This document shows, piece by piece, positions 1 to 6,584 of a DNA stretch of 30,475 bases (positions are counted from its first letter, which is position 1; each line of letters begins with the position of its first letter). Made by a program: the position numbers and the translations under genes. Source of the DNA: a virus; IMG/VR virus record IMGVR_UViG_3300028044_000046, positions 1 to 30,475 of that record. One strand, given 5' to 3'. The notes beneath the pieces were generated by a model. That model searched no databases and had not been told where the DNA came from. It worked only from the letters and a program-made list of their open reading frames with translations.

Positions 1-153
1 CAGCAGAAGCATCAGCAGCATCAGCAGCATCAGCAGCATAAGCAGCAGCAGCACTAGCAGCAGCAGCACAAGCAGCATCAGCAACAGCACGAGCAGCATC
101 AGCAGCACTAGCAGCAGCAGCAGCACTAGCAGCAGCAGCACAAGCATCAGCCA
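1..153. repeat. Degenerate CAG/CAT trinucleotide tract
   Basis: About 150 bp of imperfect trinucleotide repeat (cagcagcatcagcag on the plus strand, GCT/GAT codons on the minus strand). It encodes the Ala-rich tail of the flanking minus-strand gene and continues beyond the window edge. Interruptions are always whole codons, so the frame is kept. This fits growth by slippage or unequal exchange under coding selection. Confidence 0.85.
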
Positions 154-487
154 AATCACCATTACCATTCAAGGCATCGATGACCTGTTGACAGGCATCT
201 TCTACCGGTTGCCAGTAATCAGATAGAATAGCTGGTTGTACTTTTCTCGCCGTAGCTAAGGCATATTCGACACATGCGATACGAAACTTGCGCATCACTA
301 TATCTATATCGATAGTATTCCAAGTAAACGAAGTTCTGTTGAACTTTTTCTTGAATTCTACCGTATCGAAATAATGCAACAGGCCATTGAACTGCTCGGG
401 CGGTTCACAGAGAACCGCCCACATCTCGGCTTGATGGTCAAGCATTTTTGTACCGCCGTTTGTTTGTCGCTGTTCACAATTCAACAT
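1..487 (-). CDS. Protein of unknown function with Ala-rich repeat tail (3'-partial)
   Basis: An open frame starts at the ATG at 487 (MLNCEQRQTNGG...) and runs off the left edge without a stop, giving 162 codons. The first ~108 residues are ordinary and include a DYWQPVEDACQQVIDAL segment. The remaining ~55 are almost wholly alanine interrupted by Asp, Ser, Tyr, Cys and Arg at short intervals (ADAA, AASAA, AAYAA units), nearly all Ala codons being GCT. Such tails occur in uncharacterised phage proteins, and I recognise no enzymatic motif. No good Shine-Dalgarno sequence precedes 487; an in-frame ATG at residue 15 is an alternative start. It follows the 519-1250 gene by 31 nt. The reading frame is convincing; the function is unknown. 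Confidence 0.7.
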   Translation of the reverse strand, partial: MLNCEQRQTNGGTKMLDHQAEMWAVLCEPPEQFNGLLHYFDTVEFKKKFNRTSFTWNTIDIDIVMRKFRIACVEYALATARKVQPAILSDYWQPVEDACQQVIDALNGNGDLADACAAAASAAAAASAADAARAVADAACAAAASAAAAYAADAADAADASA

Positions 488-518
488 CTAGGGTAATCCA
501 AAGAGCGTGATAAAAATA

Positions 519-1250
519 TTAGACCTTCAACGACCAGGTTTGAGCCCGATAATATTCCAAGGTATCTTTCCGCGCAGCCCTAAAGAGACCTTTAACTGCA
601 ACGGTTTTATTGGTAGATAGATAGTGGTCAAACAAGTTAGTCGTTGGACAGCGAGCATCCACACTCAACATGATGCGATCATCTTTGTGATCACGGAACC
701 AATACTCGTGCAGGCTATGGCCCTTGCGATAAGCCCTAACTTTCTTGATAAGGGTTAGTTCCTGCTGTTCAGTTTCGTAGTTAAGTACATCCCCTCTAAG
801 AGGATGATACTGGCCATCGAACACCAAATCAAGTTCCTTATCGTATTGATAGAAATAAGGCAGCTTGTATAGCATACCCAAAAACTTCGTGGGGAATTGA
901 TAGTTCTGACCAGCTGTCTTAAATTCGCCGCTTAGGAAGCGAGCCAAATCTTGCCGAAACGGAGTGAAGCGATCACCGCGAAGTGTAGTCAAAACAATCT
1001 TATCATTATAATGTCTGCGAACGATTCCTGCAAAGACACGATCTTCTTCGGTAATCTGTTCTTTAATGAAGTTGGACATGAAATCGTGTCCAATGGTGCC
1101 GTTTTCTACATCAGGATCTTGGTTAGTTAGTCGATAAAGAACACAACTAAGCAGCAACGGATCCTCATGAGTTAAGGTTGTTGGCTCCGGGATATCAAAT
1201 TTACTGTCCCAATCATGAGTGTCAACAATAACCGGATTAAATCGAGTCAT
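519..1250 (-). CDS. Phage protein of unknown function (243 aa)
   Basis: A 243-residue soluble protein, MTRFNPVIVDTHDWDSKF... I recognise no family. It is rich in Tyr, Phe, Asp and Arg, has no membrane segment, and shows no clear nucleotide-binding or metal motif. The start is well supported: AGGAGATAT lies directly before the ATG at 1250. A plausible sigma70 promoter (TTGCTT, 17 bp, TATATT) lies 19 nt upstream, so it is probably transcribed apart from the uvsX-uvsY operon that ends ~220 bp before it. Confidence 0.8.
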   Translation of the reverse strand: MTRFNPVIVDTHDWDSKFDIPEPTTLTHEDPLLLSCVLYRLTNQDPDVENGTIGHDFMSNFIKEQITEEDRVFAGIVRRHYNDKIVLTTLRGDRFTPFRQDLARFLSGEFKTAGQNYQFPTKFLGMLYKLPYFYQYDKELDLVFDGQYHPLRGDVLNYETEQQELTLIKKVRAYRKGHSLHEYWFRDHKDDRIMLSVDARCPTTNLFDHYLSTNKTVAVKGLFRAARKDTLEYYRAQTWSLKV

Positions 1251-1268
1251 ACATATCTCCTATAATTC

Positions 1269-1297
1269 AATATAGACGAATTCTAAAAATAAAGCAA
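1269..1297 (-). promoter_or_regulatory. Putative sigma70-type promoter for the 519-1250 gene
   Basis: On the minus strand TTGCTT (1292-1297) is followed after exactly 17 bp by TATATT (1269-1274), then the AGGAG ribosome site and the ATG at 1250. The -35 box lies inside a perfect 14-nt palindrome (AAGCAATATTGCTT, 1292-1305), which could be an operator. Confidence 0.5.
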
Positions 1298-1309
1298 TAT
1301 TGCTTATGA

Positions 1310-1332
1310 GTTGGATAGGGTCCCTATCCAAC
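1310..1332. terminator. Perfect inverted repeat, possible terminator
   Basis: GTTGGATAGGG, one base, then CCCTATCCAAC: an 11-nt inverted repeat about 140 nt downstream of the uvsY stop and just upstream of the next promoter. There is no clear U-tract on either strand, so it may be a processing hairpin or a protein-binding palindrome instead of an intrinsic terminator. The rest of the 223-bp gap (1251-1473) shows no other gene. Confidence 0.4.
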
Positions 1333-1473
1333 TTGGTTAAGTTTGACAAAGCTATAAGAACAATCGTTGTATACGATTTTAAGTCATTGTAACCCTCTAT
1401 ATAACGCCGGATGCGTTCAATTCATCCTATGATTTGACATTATAGATTTTTGAGGGGAAAAGCAAGCCGCAGC

Positions 1474-1932
1474 TTACCCAATTGTGATATCTTCCATTCC
1501 GGCTACCCTCAATCTCACGACATGACCTAACATAAAGTTCTTGCTATCCAGACCCTTCATTATACCTAGAAACTTGTTTCGCACTAGAGCGACCTCGTTG
1601 ATCAGTACCTCGAAATCGATTACCTCATCTTCACCGTCGACATACTTTTCAGCGTCACGGCTAGACAATGCCCTGTTATATTTTTCTAGGTATTTTTGAA
1701 AATGTGTTCTGCGAATCTTTCGTAATTGGATATTTAAGTAGTTGAGTACCGCTTCGATCTCTTGTAATTGATTGAAGCGATACTCAGCTATACCAGGAAG
1801 TGCAGCAATATTCTTTTCGATATTACCGTATACCTTGACATCAGACTTTGCCGACTGTATCTCGCGCTCATAGTACGAGATAAAATCGGGAAGTGCGCTT
1901 AAATCTCGTGAGACTCTGCTGTACCAGGTCAT
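1474..1932 (-). CDS. uvsY: UvsY-like recombination mediator
   Basis: A 152-residue, largely helical protein with many charged residues. T4 UvsY (137 aa) loads the UvsX recombinase onto gp32-coated single-stranded DNA. The call rests on size, the C-terminal region (RNKFLGIMKGLDSKNFMLGH, compared with the UvsY end with its KSRGFAIKHIQDMR stretch), and position as the last gene of an ssb-uvsX operon. The start ATG at 1932 overlaps the stop of the preceding gene by 4 nt, indicating translational coupling. No other family fits better, but similarity by eye is modest. Confidence 0.7.
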   Translation of the reverse strand: MTWYSRVSRDLSALPDFISYYEREIQSAKSDVKVYGNIEKNIAALPGIAEYRFNQLQEIEAVLNYLNIQLRKIRRTHFQKYLEKYNRALSSRDAEKYVDGEDEVIDFEVLINEVALVRNKFLGIMKGLDSKNFMLGHVVRLRVAGMEDITIG

Positions 1933-2198
1933 AAGTAAGGATCGTCGTAATCTTCGTCAAAATATACGTCATCTTCGTCCCGTCGAGCCTCGACCAGACC
2001 GTCTTCTGGCGTCTCTAGATAATAATCTAACGCTTGCTTGATATCAATGTCCCCACGAAATGCCTGTTTAATCTCGGTTGGAGAATAGTCTTCCTCGACT
2101 AAGTAATTAACCAGCATTTCAGCAGCACTGTCAATATCTCCCGAGTCAATGCTACCTCTGAGAAGTTTCCAGATTTCATTAACTAGCACTAGGCTCAT
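1929..2198 (-). CDS. Small acidic protein between uvsX and uvsY
   Basis: An 89-residue protein (MSLVLVNEIWKLLRGS...) with a helical first two-thirds and a strongly acidic C-terminal tail of Asp, Glu and Tyr. Its start overlaps the uvsX stop by 4 nt and its stop overlaps the uvsY start by 4 nt, so it is made in step with both. I do not recognise a characterised family. A role in presynaptic filament assembly is only a guess from position. Confidence 0.75.
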   Translation of the reverse strand: MSLVLVNEIWKLLRGSIDSGDIDSAAEMLVNYLVEEDYSPTEIKQAFRGDIDIKQALDYYLETPEDGLVEARRDEDDVYFDEDYDDPYL

Positions 2199-3265
2199 TC
2201 TGCTGCATCCTCTTCTTCGACTACGGTAGGAATGATCTTCGCTGACTTTTGTTCAAATTCTGTCATAACAGTATCTAAGCAATTGTCATCATTGCGTTCC
2301 CATCCCTTACGAAACTTCTTGATGACGGTCCCGTCAAGGCGAGTATAAACAAGAGAGTTGCCTTCCTTAGCAAGCATTCCAGCCTTTTCGATCAAATCAA
2401 CTAGACCTGAATAAGGACTCATGCCCGTCTCATATGGAATCTTAACTTGCACAGATTCGAAAGGCTTCGCATAACGAGTTTTCATGATCTTACATGCAGC
2501 ACGAATTCCCCTGACTTCAGAAATCTTGTTGCCGTCTTCGTCTTCCTTGAGTTTCAATTTCTTCATCGCAACTACGATTGACGATGCGTAGACGAAGCCT
2601 TGACCACCTGAAATTTTGTCATCAGGATCAAACATGTCTTGTGATGCATAAGTGTGATTAGTAGCAACCAATCCAACATTATGATTACCGAACATGTTTA
2701 CGCAGTTACGAACAAGTGCAGTCAGTGCCTTAGGCTTACGGCCCATGTCACCCTTCATGTCGCCTGCTTCGAACTGATTAACATCAGTAGGAGTGAGCAA
2801 CATACCAAGCGAGTCGATGATAAACAAAACTTTAGGCTTCTCGGGGCCGTCAGGAATAGTCTTATAGCCCTTCATGAATTCATGAATAGTCCTAGCAACG
2901 TCATCAATCATTGCCATATTCAGCTTGAGTAACTTTTCTTCACTAGTGTCAACGCCGAGAGCATGTAGCCAGGCTTCGTCTAGTGCATTTTCACTATCAA
3001 TGAGTACGACATAGATGCCCTGCTCTTGGGCATGTCGTACTAGATTTCCTGAACAAATGAATGATTTTCCTGCGCCCGACTCTCCGGCAAAGACAGTAAC
3101 TTTACCAAGAGGTACGCCTTTGTTAAAATCACCGCTAATGAGATAATTAAGTGCATGATTGCCTGTACTAATCCAATCTGTTGGGTCGTTGAACCCGATA
3201 CTAAGACCGTCAATAGCCTTAGTGATGTCCTTACGGAAACGGCTTACGTCAAAGGGCTTTGACAA
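2195..3265 (-). CDS. uvsX: UvsX-like RecA-family recombinase, TTG start
   Basis: A RecA/UvsX strand-exchange ATPase of 356 aa (T4 UvsX is 391). Walker A GESGAGKS is at residues 61-68 and Walker B VLFIIDS at about 146-152. A conserved region with TNHTYASQDMFDPDDKISGG follows, ending in FVYASS, as in phage UvsX. It forms filaments on ssDNA for recombination-dependent replication and repair with gp32 and UvsY. The start is a TTG at 3265, since no in-frame ATG lies near; AGGAG is placed 8 nt upstream, which makes this start convincing. It lies downstream of the ssDNA-binding gene and a small DUF gene in one operon. Confidence 0.95.
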   Translation of the reverse strand: MSKPFDVSRFRKDITKAIDGLSIGFNDPTDWISTGNHALNYLISGDFNKGVPLGKVTVFAGESGAGKSFICSGNLVRHAQEQGIYVVLIDSENALDEAWLHALGVDTSEEKLLKLNMAMIDDVARTIHEFMKGYKTIPDGPEKPKVLFIIDSLGMLLTPTDVNQFEAGDMKGDMGRKPKALTALVRNCVNMFGNHNVGLVATNHTYASQDMFDPDDKISGGQGFVYASSIVVAMKKLKLKEDEDGNKISEVRGIRAACKIMKTRYAKPFESVQVKIPYETGMSPYSGLVDLIEKAGMLAKEGNSLVYTRLDGTVIKKFRKGWERNDDNCLDTVMTEFEQKSAKIIPTVVEEEDAAE

Positions 3266-3276
3266 GTTGTATTCTC

Positions 3277-3504
3277 CTATCTGATCTTTGCAACTTTATC
3301 ATTGAATGATAATTTTTCAAGTAATTCGGGACTATTCTCTGCCAATCGGTCGATGTTGTGGTCGCCGGGATAATGGCGTAGAATGCCCCTCGCTCTGTCT
3401 CGAATGATACTAGGAACTCTGGGAGTTTTTCCAGGGTCACATAGTTCTTCCAATAGTTTTTTACCTTGCTTTAACGCCCGGTATCTTTCATCTGCTTTTG
3501 TCAT
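3277..3504 (-). CDS. BPSL0761-like small protein
   Basis: A 75-residue protein beginning MTKADERYRALKQGKKLLEE. The arrangement 'DER.RAL....+.LLEEL', then 'R.RA..+LRHYP', resembles the BPSL0761 family of small bacterial proteins of unknown function. An upstream in-frame ATG at 3522 has no ribosome site, whereas AAAGGAAA sits 6 nt before the ATG at 3504, so I choose the latter. It lies between the ssDNA-binding gene and uvsX, 11 nt before uvsX. Its role in the recombination operon is unknown. Confidence 0.7.
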   Translation of the reverse strand: MTKADERYRALKQGKKLLEELCDPGKTPRVPSIIRDRARGILRHYPGDHNIDRLAENSPELLEKLSFNDKVAKIR

Positions 3505-3521
3505 TGATGTTTCCTTTATCA

Positions 3522-3550
3522 TTTAGGGGGAGGCAATGCCTCCGCCTAAA
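3522..3550 (-). terminator. Stem-loop between ssb and the next gene (attenuator or processing site)
   Basis: TTTAGG, G, GGAGGC, loop AAT, then GCCTCC, G, CCTAAA: two 6-bp stems separated by one G-G mismatch with a 3-nt loop. It starts 8 nt after the ssb stop. No U-tract follows, so partial termination or RNase processing that keeps ssb mRNA more abundant than uvsX mRNA is more likely than full termination. Confidence 0.6.
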
Positions 3551-3558
3551 TAGTCACC

Positions 3559-4557
3559 TTACATCTGGCGAGCGCGGATCATCTTCAAGATGTCCTGTGC
3601 CTTATCACTTGACGATTGAGACTTCTGAGGACTAGATGCCGAATCATTTACTTCAAACGGGGGAGCATCATCTACGTCGTTGAACTTCGGGGAAGATACT
3701 GTTGCGGGGGTGCTAGTTCCAGTAGTCACCGATTGTTTTGTCGCACCAGCACCCGAAGGGGCCTCGACACCATATGGACGATAATATGCGCCCCACTTTT
3801 CAGTGTCGTACGGTCTACCGTCGACAGATGCTTCGAACATTTCTTTGATGATGCGAAGTTCTGCTTCACTCGGCTTCTTTGGTAGGAAGTCAGCAAGGCT
3901 ATACAGCCTATGCGCATCAATCGCAGCCATTTCAGCTTCGGTCAACGGAGTTTCTTTGCGGGCCCAACTTGACGTGGTATACTCTGCAAACCCTCCCTTA
4001 CCGGGGGTCTTACGGACATTGAAATCAAGTCCCCTGATGTAATCAGTTGGCAACTCTTCCATCTCAGGATCCATCAACGATGCCTTAATGATCGTTTGAA
4101 TCTGCGAAGTAACGACAAATCGACGAATAGGGTTAGTTGGGGTCACGTCATCGCCGATTGGGTTTTGCCTAACAAAACCCTGATAAATGTAAGAACGCTT
4201 CTTCCAATACTTATTAGCCAGTTCCTTGAGAGACTCATCCTTGTACCACGGACGAACTTCTGCTAGAATAGGACAGTTATCGCCGTACATTTCTACACAC
4301 GGCACTTGAACCGTGACGTTCTTCATGGTATTGTCACCCTTGACACCATTAAATGGAAGCTTGATGACCTGACGTTCGATCCAAAAGAACGTGTTGTTTG
4401 GATCAGCATCTGGAAGGAATCGGACTGTAGCAGTAGTACCTTCATCGATGTTCCAATGAGGATAAATTGCGTTATCTGATTGTGTGTTTGAACCTTTATT
4501 TTGGTTCTTGTTTTCTGCTGCTGTAATATGCGCGCGGATTTCTGCTAGACTTGCCAT
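3559..4557 (-). CDS. 32: gp32-like single-stranded DNA-binding protein
   Basis: A 332-residue protein with the order expected of a T4 gp32-type SSB. It has a short basic N-terminus, an OB-fold core starting around residue 32 (HWNIDEGTTATVRFLPD, FFWIERQVIKLPF), a Cys pair at C87 and C95 where T4 gp32 has its zinc knuckle, and a low-complexity Ser/Thr linker before an acidic tail used for partner contacts. It coats ssDNA during replication, recombination and repair. AGGAG lies 8 nt before the ATG. A strong sigma70-type promoter lies about 90 nt upstream, and the gene heads the uvsX-uvsY operon. The T4 zinc ligands are only partly conserved. Confidence 0.85.
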   Translation of the reverse strand: MASLAEIRAHITAAENKNQNKGSNTQSDNAIYPHWNIDEGTTATVRFLPDADPNNTFFWIERQVIKLPFNGVKGDNTMKNVTVQVPCVEMYGDNCPILAEVRPWYKDESLKELANKYWKKRSYIYQGFVRQNPIGDDVTPTNPIRRFVVTSQIQTIIKASLMDPEMEELPTDYIRGLDFNVRKTPGKGGFAEYTTSSWARKETPLTEAEMAAIDAHRLYSLADFLPKKPSEAELRIIKEMFEASVDGRPYDTEKWGAYYRPYGVEAPSGAGATKQSVTTGTSTPATVSSPKFNDVDDAPPFEVNDSASSPQKSQSSSDKAQDILKMIRARQM

Positions 4558-4644
4558 TTTGTTTTTCTCCTATTAAAATGTGCTATATGTTGAGCTTTAG
4601 TATGTGATTTATGTTTGCTGTCGGAGACAACTACCACAGTGTTT

Positions 4645-4673
4645 AATATACTAGATATCAAACCCTGTGTCAA
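4645..4673 (-). promoter_or_regulatory. Consensus sigma70 promoter of the ssb-uvsX operon
   Basis: On the minus strand TTGACA (4668-4673), a 17-bp spacer and TATATT (4645-4650) form a near-perfect housekeeping promoter. Transcription would start near 4638, giving a leader of about 80 nt before the ATG at 4557. Confidence 0.8.
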
Positions 4674-4710
4674 TATATTTATGCCAGTAATGGGTAATTA
4701 ATAAAATAGT

Positions 4711-6246
4711 TTAAGATTCATCCACTCCAAGTAACTTAGCCAAACGTGAAGTCTTTATTTTTTTCTTTGTAGTATGCTTTGCCCGGCCTATCGGGGTATC
4801 ATCAGTAGACGTGTCATCATCGTCAGTCTTGTCCGACACAAAATCAATGATTTTTTTCACACCATTCGTAGTCTTAAGTAATTTTGTAATTTTTTCTTTA
4901 TCATAATCAGGCGTTTTATCATATAATTTCAATATTTTTTCAGCCATAGATTTACTAAACTTGTGTGTGCCGTCTTCTAACTCAATCGAACCAGTTGTTC
5001 CTTCGTCAGCGATCTTGCGCAGTTGGCTAATTATCGAAGAATCTGATTCTTTTGTGAATAATAATGCTAGATTGCTTTCCTCTATCTCATCTTTGTGCGG
5101 TTCGTTTTTGACTCTACGCAGAGCCTTAGGAGGATTAGCGTCTCTCTTGTTGTCTTCATGTTCTTTCTTGCGAAGGTGTGCAGGCTTGTCAATATCCTTA
5201 CCCATCCAAGGCTCGAGAGCTTCATCAAGCTCTAACTTCTCGCTGATAACATTATCAGCCCAGTTTTCGAGCATATTAACTTCATTCATTTCTGCTATGT
5301 TCTTCCGAAGGCGAGAGAGGATTGGCATAACCGATTCTATCCGAGGATCCATGGTTTCCTGCACGAATAATTCATTGATAGTGTCGTCATTCTCATCTTC
5401 CATGAGAGGAGGCGACCATGATTCGAAATAAGCATTATAGCCGCGATGTCCACGCATCTTGCCTAACGATTCACGTAGTTTATTATAGTGATTGATACCT
5501 TCTAGAACTAGTTTCTGCGTTGATTCAGTAAACTCGCCGTTGCGTGTTGCGCGAACAAATCCAGCCATCTTATTATATTCTTCGCACAACTTTTTGATAT
5601 GGTTCCATCGATCATCGTTAGGAACTCCGCCCTCAGCAACATGACGAGCATAGACTTGTGCCACCCCTGGCTTAGTAGTGGGAGCTAAAAAGCGTTCTCC
5701 GTGTATATTTTCAAGGTATATTTTCGCTACGTTACGATAACGCTGTTCGCCTTCTTCGATGTTACGATTGTGTTGAAGAACGATCTTTACATTCGGTACG
5801 GCGTCGTTGTAACTTCTAGCCCTACCCATTGAATGATATCCTTCTGCTACTCGCTCTTTCACCTTGAGATGCTCCCGTTGTCTCATGCGATCCCCCAATT
5901 GATCTTTGTTAGATAGTTCGAAGTCAAGTTGTCTGCGTTGCGCCCAGTTCTTCAAATGTTTTAAAAATCCCTCCCAAGTATCATCATATTCTACTCCCGG
6001 AGTAATGTTGTCAGGACTGTCAGCTTGCTCATCGTCATAATATACGATAACTTTACTAGAATCATCAAGGCTGACCCAAACTTTACCATAGTCTGTGCCA
6101 TCTTTCTTAAAAGTAAATTCTATAACATCGGCTTCCTGTGAAACTCGAACCCGTTTATTCTGACTATTAAGCGGAACAGGAGTATAACCTCTAACTTTTA
6201 AGAGGTTATAAAGTTCATTGTTGAAGCTTTCGGTATCGCGTGCCAT
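4711..6246 (-). CDS. Conserved large phage protein of unknown function
   Basis: A 511-residue charged, mostly helical protein starting MARDTESFNNELYNLLKVRG. The N-terminal ~100 residues look like a compact alpha/beta domain (DGTDYGKVWVSLDD, VIVYYDDEQAD). The middle has conserved-looking blocks (NIEEGEQRYRNV, ERFLAPTTKPGVAQVYARH, MRGHRGYNAYFESW). The C-terminus is Lys-rich. It resembles a family I associate with marine T4-like phages, with no known function. It contains LDE|A (ELDEALEP) and LVLE|G, which fit the prohead-protease consensus. A longer reading from a TTG at 6306 is possible, but the ATG at 6246 has a late-promoter box 5 nt upstream. It follows the terminase genes, so a virion role is plausible. 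Confidence 0.75.
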   Translation of the reverse strand: MARDTESFNNELYNLLKVRGYTPVPLNSQNKRVRVSQEADVIEFTFKKDGTDYGKVWVSLDDSSKVIVYYDDEQADSPDNITPGVEYDDTWEGFLKHLKNWAQRRQLDFELSNKDQLGDRMRQREHLKVKERVAEGYHSMGRARSYNDAVPNVKIVLQHNRNIEEGEQRYRNVAKIYLENIHGERFLAPTTKPGVAQVYARHVAEGGVPNDDRWNHIKKLCEEYNKMAGFVRATRNGEFTESTQKLVLEGINHYNKLRESLGKMRGHRGYNAYFESWSPPLMEDENDDTINELFVQETMDPRIESVMPILSRLRKNIAEMNEVNMLENWADNVISEKLELDEALEPWMGKDIDKPAHLRKKEHEDNKRDANPPKALRRVKNEPHKDEIEESNLALLFTKESDSSIISQLRKIADEGTTGSIELEDGTHKFSKSMAEKILKLYDKTPDYDKEKITKLLKTTNGVKKIIDFVSDKTDDDDTSTDDTPIGRAKHTTKKKIKTSRLAKLLGVDES

Positions 6247-6251
6247 AATAC

Positions 6252-6259
6252 TATTTAGT
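6252..6259 (-). promoter_or_regulatory. T4-like late promoter box (ACTAAATA)
   Basis: ACTAAATA ends 5 nt before the ATG at 6246, the same spacing as before terL-N (9507). No strong Shine-Dalgarno sequence is present. Initiation about 6 nt downstream of the box would make a leaderless mRNA. Confidence 0.5.
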
Positions 6260-6413
6260 CTTCCCGTGATAAATAATGTTGCGAGCACCAGATCGACACT
6301 CAACAATTCGGCTAGTGCTTTGAAAAAGTATTAGCTATGACTATTTATTCAATTAATAACCGCAGTATAATCTACTGTTTGAAGATCAGAAGAAAGCCAG
6401 CTGCTGGTAAATA

Positions 6414-6584
6414 ATGACAAGCACAACTTTTGGGAAGAAAGATGTAAACCACAATCCCATGAAACGATTAGCTAACCGTACCCGACCAACGCAAATTATG
6501 ACGACCTGTCCACATTGCGAACAAACAATGGGTATCAGTAACTACAAGAAATACCACGGTGATAAGTGTAAGTTTAAGAAATGA
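6414..6584 (+). CDS. Small CCHC zinc-finger protein, opposite strand
   Basis: A 56-residue ORF (MTSTTFGKKDVNHNPMKRLA...) ending in a compact finger: CPHC, 12 residues, then HxxxC (YHGDKC) and a basic tail KFKK. Similar short C-P-H-C...H...C-K proteins occur in phages near mobile endonuclease genes. It is on the plus strand against all neighbours and its stop overlaps the end of terL-C by 11 nt. TAAATA abuts the ATG; no clear ribosome site is seen. The intact metal-binding spacing supports a real product, perhaps linked to mobile elements of the terminase locus. Confidence 0.5.
   Translation: MTSTTFGKKDVNHNPMKRLANRTRPTQIMTTCPHCEQTMGISNYKKYHGDKCKFKK

Noticed and set aside
1-153. CRISPR-like or satellite array
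   Set aside because: The repetition is trinucleotide and in frame with a protein; there are no spacers.
1341-1470. Plus-strand TTGACA motifs in the gap before uvsY
   Set aside because: No -10 box at 16-18 bp and no plus-strand gene downstream.
3726-3920. Short minus-strand frame inside the ssDNA-binding gene
   Set aside because: Alternative frame of a confidently assigned gene; no ribosome site.
4961-5431. Plus-strand Ser-rich open frame inside the 4711-6246 gene
   Set aside because: Complement of a charged helical coding region, which typically gives Ser/Leu-rich antisense frames.
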